A DNA stretch of 64,000 nt, taken from the NCBI RefSeq assembly GCF_021134715.1, contig NC_060025.1, positions 2,170,001-2,234,000 of the forward strand, read 5' to 3'. This document shows, piece by piece, positions 1-10,600 of the stretch. The notes under the pieces are model-generated. The model was not told the DNA's origin. It saw nothing but the letters and a program-made list of their open reading frames with translations, and did no database searches. The position numbers and the translations under genes were made by a program. The stretch comes from Daphnia pulex (Eukaryota > Arthropoda > Branchiopoda > Diplostraca > Daphniidae). Every line of letters begins with the position of its first letter. The first letter of the stretch is position 1.

Positions 1-761
1 ATTTAAAACGCCAGCCGAAGTCTAAAAAATTTTACGTTTTCCGTGTTACTCTCCCGTTGATGTATAATCGACATCGGCCAAAGTCTCACCAGACGCAACT
101 AGTATTATTCCGACCGGATGGCATTTATCACAAAGTTAAAGATTACAAAAATTGGTTATCGAGAAATAGTAAAAATTTTTGTTCCCTAAATGCTGTTTAG
201 TAGATCACCATTAATTCTTTGTGGGAAGTTGTATGCGGGAGAAGTTAAAATATTGCTGTAAACTGACAAAGCTAAGCCCAAGGCACCGTAGTATCGTGCA
301 AATAGGGAATAGAGGGAAAATAGGAAACGTTAAATCTGTGCGTGCTGACGTTTGACACAAAGGGAAGGTAGGCAGGCTTTAAGCTTAACTCTTATGGGGG
401 AAATAAGCTACGTTAAAAAACTAAACTAGTAACCCATTAGAAAAATCTTCTTTCAACAAAGCACCCAAATAACGATGTTGTTTAGTCTTTAAAAAATTCG
501 AATGAAAGTAATTATTATTGGGATATTCCGTGACCAAATGATTAAATTACGTCGAGGAAGAGACAATTTTAAAAATCGAAATTAGGCTTCCTTGACTCGC
601 AGCTTTTCAAATTCGTCAACATCTTTGTATTTCTGAAGGAAGGGAAATCACATGATACAATCAAACACGGCTAAGTTATTTTATGATTCAAACATTATAA
701 TGAAAATTAATCATTTCAAGTAATGATTATTTTTTACAAATAATCAACTTTCCAAATTGAT
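1..761. other. non-coding stretch, no gene recognised
   Basis: This AT-rich sequence lies downstream of the MATH-BTB gene. I see no convincing coding region, RNA gene or repeat. The last part may hold the 3' UTR of the minus-strand BTB gene, but no strong polyadenylation signal stands out. Confidence 0.5.
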
Positions 762-1790
762 CTAAACAAGCGATTTGACAAGCTCCTTCAGGATAGTGAG
801 ACACAGCTCCGGATGACCTTGCTCGGCCTTTTCCCATTCGTCCGTCGCCATCACTTCGCCTGAAAATTGACGGAAGAATTCGACCGCGTACTTCCTCAAA
901 TAAAACGCCGGATGGTGTTCATGAGTGTTCAAAAGTAATTCCAGACAATTTTCTGCCGACATTCGATGAATTATTTGAGTCTCACATTCCGATTTTAACT
1001 GTTCCAACAGATATTTATCCGCAACCGCAAGTATTCCGGCGGGCATGTTCTCCATCTTTGACTCCGACACTTTCCCAGTGTAGATGTAGCGGAGGATTTC
1101 TTGAAACACGTCCGGCTCGACGTCTTCAATTTCGACTTGGTTCGTCAAATTTTCTTTTGTCGGGTGCTCAAACATCGCGCCAAAATATTGACTTCTCGTG
1201 GCCAAAATGCTCTTGTGGGCCTTAAATTGAAGTCCACGGACGTTAATAGTAAAGTCGGAGAATTTCATCGTTTCATAGAGTTCTTCTAGATGAGCAATTC
1301 GTTGATCGCTGTTGTTGAATGGTTTATTATGAAGATTTGCAACTGTAGACGACTTGCTTAAAAGTGCAAGATTTTTTAAAATGGAATACTCCATCTCAAA
1401 GTAGAATGTGAGTTTCCCATTGACGAAACACTCAGATTCCACCAACATTTGGTTGGCGATGTCAAAAACACCTAAAGGCGCATATGCATGCCGACTTAGA
1501 GTGTGTTGTTGTGGCAAAAATTTTTCGCGTTTTTTATCCAAAATACCAATGTTCACTCGGACGTTATCTAATTGTTTGTTGGGATAAGACATTTCCAGGT
1601 TGACCTTCAAATTGGATCCGTCGTTAATCAATCGCAGAAACCATTTTGTACTGGGGTCTTTTTCGTGAAAAAATTGAGACGAAGAATAACCTCCTTTTCC
1701 TTTTTCAAACTGGGGAATGGGCCACTCGTACTTTAATTGAATAGCTACGGTCTGCGTTTGACACCGCAACATGCTTCTTGGTGGTGGCAT
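762..1790 (-). CDS. MATH-BTB (SPOP/TDPOZ-like) protein
   Basis: A single 342-residue open frame. Residues about 15-150 resemble a MATH domain, starting around LKYEWPIPQFEK. Residues about 165-285 form a clear BTB/POZ domain, with FSDFTINVRGLQFKAHKSIL followed by SQYFGAMFEH and ILRYIYTGKV. A BACK-like helical tail follows. Known SPOP-type proteins are substrate adaptors of cullin-3 ubiquitin ligases: MATH binds the substrate and BTB binds CUL3. The length is close to that of SPOP (about 374). The frame stays open upstream of this ATG to a possible 3' splice site near 1808-1809 (minus-strand ACAG), adding residues FVDEI, so an extra 5' exon is possible. The MATH sequence is divergent, so the substrate cannot be guessed. 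The gene is divergent from the SYD-1 gene. Confidence 0.9.
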   Translation of the reverse strand: MPPPRSMLRCQTQTVAIQLKYEWPIPQFEKGKGGYSSSQFFHEKDPSTKWFLRLINDGSNLKVNLEMSYPNKQLDNVRVNIGILDKKREKFLPQQHTLSRHAYAPLGVFDIANQMLVESECFVNGKLTFYFEMEYSILKNLALLSKSSTVANLHNKPFNNSDQRIAHLEELYETMKFSDFTINVRGLQFKAHKSILATRSQYFGAMFEHPTKENLTNQVEIEDVEPDVFQEILRYIYTGKVSESKMENMPAGILAVADKYLLEQLKSECETQIIHRMSAENCLELLLNTHEHHPAFYLRKYAVEFFRQFSGEVMATDEWEKAEQGHPELCLTILKELVKSLV

Positions 1791-1897
1791 AATTTCGTCA
1801 ACGAAATCTGTTAGTATAATAAAAACTGATCAGTAAGAGCGAACAAAAACGACTACGAGACCAGGCAGAGCAGCCAGCCACCAAAGACGAAATAGCA

Positions 1898-1932
1898 ATC
1901 GTCGAACGACGTGAGTTGATCGTCGAACGACG
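1898..1932. repeat. two direct copies of a 14-bp unit that is itself palindromic
   Basis: ATCGTCGAACGACG occurs at 1898-1911 and again at 1919-1932, exactly 21 bp apart. Each copy contains the inverted repeat CGTCG-AA-CGACG. A partial third copy (AATCGTCG) follows near 1939-1946. The pair lies about 110-140 bp upstream of the BTB start codon (minus strand). Two dimeric sites two helical turns apart would fit a transcription-factor target, but the factor is unknown. Confidence 0.7.
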
Positions 1933-3319
1933 AAAATTAATCGTCGTAAAAGTTTTCGAAAAGAAAAGAATCATCATTCTACACCGCACAAACTATCGCA
2001 ATTACAAGAACAACATTTCAGATCTAGAAAAAAATCTTTGCGTTGGGCGTTGGGCTGGTAACTAATTTATTCTATTAATTATTTATGACTCTGTTTAATT
2101 TAGTCAAAAAATGTGTCATCAAATGATGTGTGACATTTTATTTTACAAATTGAATCCATTTCCCCAACAGGATTGAACCACCGAGTGCCTGGCGGATCCA
2201 TCGAGTGGCGCTGCTGACGAATTCGGGTGGAGAAAAAGAATCGAACGGGATGAGACCAAATCGAACGGCGTCGGCGTCGTCTAGGGTTTCCCCGACTCAA
2301 GTGGAAAATGGGGGGCGGAGTCGACGCTGTGTGCCGTCATCGATCGCTGGGGCCCGCAAGGAGACCGAGGGAAGTGCTGCCTTGATATCAAATAACCTAC
2401 TCTCTCCCCCCTCTCTCTCTCTCCATCCCTTTTCTGATCCAGCAGGGTGGAAAGAAAAAGAAAAATCCAAAAAGAAAGAGAGAGCGCCACCGTCGCCATT
2501 CTCGTCTGGGTTCCTAGCCAGGATCGGCAGTTGTGTCTACCAGTTGGCCCACATTCACTCCTCACTACTAGATCGACTCGATTGTTGGCGCTCTTCGAAA
2601 CTGCTCTCAATCAGTTTCGCACTATTCCGAATATTCATTCCGGAATATTCAGCCATCCGAAAAATAAAAAAACTTGATAAACTCGTCGGTGTGTGTGTGT
2701 GTGTGTGATTTGAAGCTCCGGATTTTTGGATTTGAGTGTTTATTCGTGCCGGAATTTACGTTCTAGACAAACAGCAAATTTTGATTTCAATTCTTTTTTG
2801 AAGAATTTTGGATTTTAAGTTTGCCGGCGTGTGTGTTGTGTGTGTGTGTGTTAGTGGTGTGTGTGTCGTTCTTATTAGACGTAGAATAGAATCGGGTGCG
2901 TCGTGTGCCGCCATGTTGTCGTGCCGACCGTGAAATCCAGCCAGCGTATCCGCATCTATTCCGTTCTCCGGGGCTGTCATCAAAATAATTTTTATTCAAG
3001 AAAACAAATTTGTCGCCGACCCGAATTTAAACAACGAATTTCAAATTCAATTTTAAAAAGGAAGAAACAAAATGGCTCACGGGCACGTTGGATGGCCGCT
3101 CTTTCGGTGATGCCGACGGACCAGCGGGATCGACGTCGATGGTAAAAAATCAAAAAATCCAATTTTGACGATTTTAATTGACTAAGTGAACTCAATCGAG
3201 ATTGGATCAAACGAAATGTATTCGATAGAATTTCGTGGTTGTTATGCAAGATGTGTAGGGCTCTAGTTTTGATTGTCTCGACCAGCTGTGGACCCCTACG
3301 AGGTTAAACTGGTGGGCCA

Positions 3320-3333
3320 GTTGCTATGGCAAC
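3320..3333. promoter_or_regulatory. X-box-like RFX site upstream of SYD-1
   Basis: GTTGCT-AT-GGCAAC fits the palindromic RFX half-site pair GTTRCY-N2-RGYAAC. It lies about 660 bp upstream of the proposed SYD-1 start codon at 3994. Against the asymmetric form GTNRCC-N-RGYAAC it has one mismatch. Function is inferred from the motif only. Confidence 0.45.
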
Positions 3334-3993
3334 GTTTATTTTTCCTTTTTTTCTCTTTTATATTCCCGTTCCGGGGACTATCAAAACTTTGCGTTTAATA
3401 TCGCCCGGCTATAATCAATCAAAAGAATCTGATTCTCACTGCGTTATATTTTTTCAACTGCATACATGTTTGTAGACTGTACAACATATAGGCCGGCATT
3501 TTTCTTTCTACCAAATATAAGCAACTCGGCAAAGGCCATGCACCGCGTTCCTCATCGATCCGCTTCCTCTCCCCTACGAAGGGGGGTGGGGGTTCAAGTG
3601 GGTGGAGAGGGTGGGGGGAATACTTATATGTAGAACCAGCACACACCCTCTTCTTCCGTATTAAACTCTGCTGCCCTTTCTATATTTTCTAACCAAAATC
3701 ATAATATCTAACGAATGTTCCATTTATTTTTTTATCGATCGATATAAAATATTTTTTAAATGTATCTTTCCAGCAGGGAAATAATATTTGAAGGAGGTGG
3801 AAAAAGATGACGACTGCTGCTTAAGCCAATCGAATGGTCTCGGCTGGCCGTCGCCCATTCGTTGCGTCATCATCGCCGTCATTTGTTGAACGAGTTAAAT
3901 CTGATCGCGACTGGACAAGGACGACGACCGGATCTTGTTCATCGCCACGAGTAATATCAGCCGGAACGACACGGAGAAGGGGAGAGCCGCGCC

Positions 3994-4657
3994 ATGCTCT
4001 GCTGCGGACGGAAAAAGGTTCTTGAATGACTTTTTTATTTTTTATTTATTTTAACCCCCACACTAAAGGGAAAAAAACTTGTTTTGTTTCCAGGACAAAG
4101 TCTCAGTCCAGGTCTTATTTTGTTTTCGGTATAGTTTGTACGGCTATAATATAACTTTTCAATTATCATAGTGGCACAAGCTCCCTCCCCCTCCATCCCC
4201 TACATATAATCAGCTGCTGGGCAAGTGTAGAGCTATATATATATATTTTTCTAAGGGGATTATTATTATCCGTCCAGTTTTTCAAAGGATTCTGTGCTAC
4301 CCAAAAATTGAAATTGTTTTATTTTCCTTGCGGGCCAGGTGTGTTGAGAGGCTAGACGATACCAATTACTATCGAATCTCAGAATTCTTACAACCCCCCA
4401 AAAATATTTACTTTGATTTAAATAGACTTGGGACACGCAGGATGAACTCTTTTTTTTTTCCTTCTTCTTCTTCTTCCGGAGCTATGGTGGTGGTGGTGGT
4501 GGTAGCAACGTCTCCTCTCTCTACGTATTGATCCCTTTTTTCGTCCGCGGGAGGGGGAGGAGGAGGAGGAAGACGTCGACGACGTCGAGGCCACCCTCCC
4601 TCCGGTTCCACATCCCAGCCAAAAAGTTCTCTCCCCCTCTTTTTCGCTTCCGCCATC

Positions 4658-4693
<36 letters not shown>

Positions 4694-7600
4694 CTTTATG
4701 CACAAGTATTAGAGTAAATATCATAAGGCGCGGGCGATGGCGGTGGGCGGCCAGACGGGAACTGTATATCTAGAAGGAAAAATGGCGTCCATGTTTTTTT
4801 ATATGCAATACCGTTGGATGATTATTTTTTGACAACGAACGGCAGGCCAAGGTGTAATATGATTTTGAATTTATTAATTTTTAAATTTCCCGCCGAAATT
4901 TGATTTTTTTTAATGTTGATTTTGATGAGTGAAAAATAATGTTGGCAATTGTTAGATTTTCTGGCCGGCGTCAGCAGGAGCCGATCGATAAATGCGTGAT
5001 GTCGAGCTTTTTTTTTTTTTTTTTATAATGAGCACTCTCCCGCCCAGCAGCAGCAGCAGACGACCGGTTGTGGAACCTTTTTTCTTCTTCTGGGGGGCCA
5101 GCACTCTCTCTGATGGTTTTTACAGAGTTCCATCTCGCCAGATAATTTAACTGGGAGAGAGAACATGTATATATAGAGCGTTAGATTGATGCCGGGCGGG
5201 AGAGATTCAATTACACGGTTCTCTCTTTTATTTCTCAATCAGGCCAATTTTTTATATATTTTCTATTTTAAAAGAAGATATATTAACTGGAACTAGAACA
5301 ATTGACGCAAGAGAAAATGAAGGGAGAGTCAATTTGAGTTTAGAAATTTATTTATTCCGATCCTGACCATGAAACGTTTTCCTTTTGAACTGGGGGGGAT
5401 GAAATATTCACAGGGGAAGTTGTTTTGGATCAAACTTGAATATTGGATGGCGCAATTCGCCACTACGATTCCATCAATATCCAAGGAGCCCTATTTTTAA
5501 TCCATTTCCAGCTAAATATAAATGAATCTAAAGGTTCTTCGGTAGGATTTTTTATTTTATTTGATTTTTGTGGGTTTGTCTGTCTGTAATCAGCGGATAA
5601 TGGTCCCGCGGGCTGCCTCTAATAATATCCAGGCCGTATAAACTCAACCATCAATATCCCACTATCGCCATCACGGGCGACACTTTATATAATACAGGAG
5701 CCAAATAAAAAAAAGAATCCTTCCCCCATCCAGCAGCACCAGCAGCAGCAGCAGCTCCTAAGCCAAAAAGTTCCTACTATCAGCACAAAAAGGAGATGTC
5801 TGCTCTTTTGTCTTTGTTTAGACAGAAATGACGTGTCCCCCGGAAAACCCCCTCCCACCACCACCACCCCGATCCTTTTATTTTCGACCAATGAAAACGA
5901 TCCTGCCGATCCTACCGATCCTATTTTTTCTTTCCCTTTTCCTCCCACCCATGTCCAGAGCTCTAGAATCAAAAAGAGAATCGAGTCCTTGATGGCCAGG
6001 GTCTCTCTCTTTCTCATTCGGACTTTGACTTATTTGATAGAACCGAAGCGCAGCAAAGCAATCCCATCACGAACATTCGGAGCTCTCACGCTCGGCCAGA
6101 GTTTTTTTTTTTTCCGGCCCATCGGTGGGTGGTAGGGTGGAGGATATAGGGCCAGCAAGCGCTTTAGTCCCCCAGCCCCTCTCCTCCCGCCATTTTCTGA
6201 TGTGTATCGATTAGGCATCACAGAGGATTGTTGTGTATAGTCTCAGAAAAGTAGAAGAGAAGAAATAAGAAAGAAAAAAGGGCGCGGTTCGGGACTTTTT
6301 TTTCTATGTTGTTGTTGTTGTACCGCATCGCCTTTTTTTCTTCTTCTTCTTCCTTCGGGGCTTATTTCACGAGACGGGCGGGAAAAAAAAAGGAAATTCC
6401 AATACGGTAGAAAATAAAACATCAAGAAGAAAAAACAAAAATGGACGGAATATCTAAAAGAAGAAGAAGAAGAAGAAGAACAAGGGATTATTGTCTCCAT
6501 TCCAACTGGGAATGCAACAAAACAGAACAAAAGGCGGAGGCGTGAATATATGTGCTCTTCTTCTCTCGGCGGATACATACGCCACACGCTTTTTTTGTTT
6601 TTTATTCCGGGCGGATATAATCAACCGTGACGACGACGACGACGACGACCCAAAAAGAAATTGACGCGCGAATCATAAAAAACACTCGACGTTGTCAATT
6701 TTTATTTTTGATTCCAATTGTTTTTGTTTTTTCATTTTTATTGTCTGTGGTGGTTGTGACGGAATGATGGATTGAATTGGATTGTGTGTTGGATGTCTAT
6801 AGGATGGGCACAAGGAGCATCCGGTGGAGATGGCGGCCAGTCCGCGTCGACAAGGAGCCAATTCGGCGGCGGCGGCTTCCGAGACGGGCGTTTTACTGGG
6901 CGCCGCCGGAGCCTCAGGAAATCCGTCATCTCATTACCAAACAACTGGAGGCGGCGGAGGCGGAGGCGGTGGTGGCGGATCGGGTGCAATGCATCCGCTT
7001 TCATCCGTCGCCGCCGGCACTTTGGACCAGCACCGACTGGGCCCCCATTCATCGCCTGGACTTCGCTCCATGGTCGTCCAAAGTGACTTTCGCAAGGTTC
7101 AATTTATCATTTTTCATTTAAAATTTAAAATTTCAATTAAAATGAACGTCAATTGAATTTAAATTGATTGCGCACAGGTGAGCGGAATCTCGACCGAGAT
7201 CTTCCGGCAGATCGAGACGGTGGAGAACGACCACAACGACGCCACGACGGCCGCCGCCCTGGAGGCGGTCGAAAGGCGTGGAGAAATGCTGGTCCGCGTT
7301 CTCGACCCACGCCAGATGGGCAGGACGGCCTCTGAAGCTGCCCGTTCCTTCCTCACCGTCCAAGTAAGAAAATCCCCAAAAGGGAAATTCAAACGTTCGT
7401 GATTTTTGATGATTGCCGCGCGGCCCAGCCACTCTCACGCCCGCCCGTCCGTCGGTTCGTGTGTGCGTCTATAATCATATCAGAAATAAAAAAAGAAAAC
7501 GGGCCGGCGGAACGATCTGCATCTCTACGTGACCGTGTGGTGGCGGTGTAGTCGGTCCGCCCGGAGCATCGATTTAATAGACTCCGGCAGAAGAAAAAGA

Positions 7601-10600
7601 AAAAGAAAATGGAAGAAGAAGAAGAAAACGTTCAACGTTGCTGGTCACGCACGGGCACACGACGCAGACGTGGCCCGTTCTGACGAAACGCAGTCCAGGG
7701 AATATAGACATGGATGTGAGTGGGCACGCGGGAGGAGCTCCAGGAGAACGTCAGTGGTGGTGGTGGCGGGGGGTTGCGCTTTTATTGATCCGCCTCTTTC
7801 TCTACTGCGCTGGGCTGCTGGGCTACTATTTCCAGCTGTGGTGTATATGGTCGTAAATGCCAACTCCATCATGAGGTGATGTGATCAAATGCCCAGTCAA
7901 AGACCAAGAAGAAAAAAAACAGAAAATTATTTATTCCCCCCCTCCTTTATTATTTTCTTCCGGCGGATGAAAGGACGGAGGAAAGATTTCGCTGGAAGAA
8001 AATGTCTCGTGCGCGTGTTTTTCTTCTTTCTTCTGATCCCGCCGTTTCATTTATAATTGAAAAGGAGGACCAATCAAAGATTCAGGGCCGGCACAGCGCA
8101 CAACCCTCCTGGCCCTGGGGCAAATATTTTTTTATTTCCTCTGCCCAGGCAGCAGCAGACGGTTATGTATGTACGTACGGGAGCGATCGAAATGTCGTGA
8201 ATATTTGAATTCCCCCCCCCCCCCCCACTGGTGACACCTGGGACGTGAAAATTTAGAACGGGACGCGGCCGTCGGACGGATATGTCCAAAAAGGATCGAT
8301 TCCTTACATGACATGCCGGCCCGAATGAATAACGAAAATACCGTCGTCATGTTTAGTTAGCCGGACATTTTGATTTCATTTTTTAAAAAGAGAGAAATGC
8401 AAATTTCCGGCAAGGAAAAAGCTGGCCTTGTGCAAATCTGTGATTCGCTGGAAATGGACGGCCAACTAGTTGCTATTCTGCAGATGTGCCTGGTGCTGCT
8501 GCACCAGCACCAACAGAGGATCAATAAGTCGAGTGCTGGAAATGATGTCGCCGTCTTTATATATGTAAGACGGGCCAGCAGCTGAAGGCGGGGGGAGATC
8601 CTGCGCTGCTGGAAATAAAAATAAAATTGGGAACTTTTTTTTATTTATTTTATTTTGGCTTTGAATCCCCTCGTGTGATTGTAATGCCCGTCTCCTTTTC
8701 TTTTCCTTTTGCAGGATCCAAAGTATTCTGTACATTTTGTGGAAATCGTCAAACGGCCCGGCCAGACGCTGGGCCTGTACATCCGCGAAGGCAACGGAAT
8801 CGATCGATCCGACGGCGTCTTCATCTCCCGCATCGCCCTCGAGAGTTCCGTCTACAACTCCGGATGTCTCAGGGTACCAACTATATACCACCCCCCGCAT
8901 CTCTCTTGATATTTGCCAGCCGGCCCAGCACACCATCCGTTATATATAGTGTACATGCTGCTGGCCATCGTACACAGTTGTATCGTGATTAAGTGTGGGA
9001 TCCCGTAACGGACATTTATCAACGTCATAGACTTAATTCCTTTTTCTTTTTCTTTTGGTGGTCCAGCACCAAAGTCTCTACGGAGCCCAGTCAATTTTCC
9101 CCCTTGTTTTTTTCTATTTTGTCCGGCACATATTCAATAGCAGTTGTCCGGTTGGTTCCATCTAACGTAGAATTAACGGGACGGAATTGGAACGGACGGT
9201 TGTCACATTTTCTGTTTTTTTTTCCGTTTGGTTTTATTTTTTGGGGTTCCTGTCAGGTGGGCGACGAAATCCTGGCCATCAATTTGGTGGACGTGACGCG
9301 GATGAGTTTGGACGACGTGGTCATCGTCATGTCGATCCCGCGCCGGTTGGTGCTCACCACTCGACAGAGGAGAGGTCCAGCAGGTGCCGTTTCGCCGCCT
9401 CCGCCGCGTCCGGAGCACAAACCGACTCCCGTTGTCGTCCTCAAGCGCGGAGTCCAGCCGGAAGAGCCGCCGGACAATGACTCGACCAGCAATTCCAACA
9501 GCAACAACGGCGATCGCTTCCAGCAATATCCTTACGGCGGAGGTGGAGGTGGAGGAGGATTAGGGCCGTCCAGGTTTCTCACGACGGGCAAACCGTTGCC
9601 CGGCATGGCCGATTTGCCCATTCACGGAACTTTCCCGCGCGGCAACCGCGAACGAACCGAGCAACAACAACGGGATCTCTTCCGGGAACGGGAAGCCGGA
9701 AGGTTTGGTCCAATCAGACAGAAATAAATTCCATCCAGGCTGGGAATTCCATTTTGTTTTTATTAATCCGGCAGGTATCCCGAGCGGGCCGGCGATGATT
9801 CCATCAGCATCCGCCAACAACAGCAACAACAACAGGACGCCATGGATCATTATTACGGCAACTACCGGATGCAGGAGCAGCAACAACAACAGCAACAACA
9901 GCAGCGATACCAACCTGGACGTCCAGGTGGCGGTGGGACCCTGGAACGGCCTGGCAAACACCCCAGCAGCCTGGGCGGTGGCGGCGGCGGTGGGGGTGGT
10001 GAAGGTATGACGCATCACAGCATTGACTCATACCATCCCCCGCCTCCTCTGCCTCCAGTGACGGAACAGCCCAAGCCCGGAATGACCAACTCCTCGTCCA
10101 CCCACCATTTCCACCAACACCCGTTCGACCGGTCGGCCGGTTTCGGTCCTAAAACTTTGGAATCTTTGGCAGAGCGGGTCCATCCCTTTTACGGGCTGTC
10201 CCTCGGGCCGCCCGGAAGCGGGTCCGGCGGATCACTCGGCCAGCAGCAACACCAGCACCAGACGGCCACCCTGGGCCGATCTTCCACCCTGGGCAGGGCT
10301 CACAGGGGAGGATCGGTGGCTGGCGGATCGGGTCCAGGATCCACCATGTCCCTGATGAGGGGAACAGCCGGAACCAACCGTCTGACCCGCAGCGGAAGCG
10401 ATCAGAGGCTGCCCATGGTCGAGCAGAGCGGATCGGCGGATGTTTACGGATACGCCAGGGGAAAAATCGGATCCAATTACGGCACCACCGGACGGACTGG
10501 CCAGTCACAGCAGCAGCAGCAGCCGGACGCGGCCACTCGACTGGGCCTGACGCACCGGCGGAGGACTTCCGTCGACTACGCCTCGGATACGGAGGCATCC

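Larger units (their letters stand above)
1791..3993. other. intergenic region between divergent MATH-BTB and SYD-1 genes; SYD-1 5' leader
   Basis: No protein gene was recognised. It holds twin palindromic repeats at 1898-1932, CT- and GT-rich simple sequence (2401-2435, 2691-2708, 2828-2870), an X-box-like palindrome at 3320-3333 and a likely 3' splice site near 3771-3773 (tttccag) that would open the exon carrying the proposed SYD-1 start codon at 3994. Short ATG-started frames here look like UTR noise. Confidence 0.45.
4018..6802 (+). other. long first intron of the SYD-1 gene
   Basis: The intron runs between the proposed MLCCGRKK microexon and the exon at 6803. It contains only simple sequence: (AC)10 followed by (AT)n at 4659-4694, GAA and CTT runs near 6340-6480, and a CGA run at 6629-6649. 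No gene was recognised inside it. Confidence 0.5.

Noticed and set aside
8466..8936. 156-codon minus-strand open frame across the SYD-1 PDZ exon
   Set aside because: Antisense of a conserved PDZ exon with no recognisable protein features.
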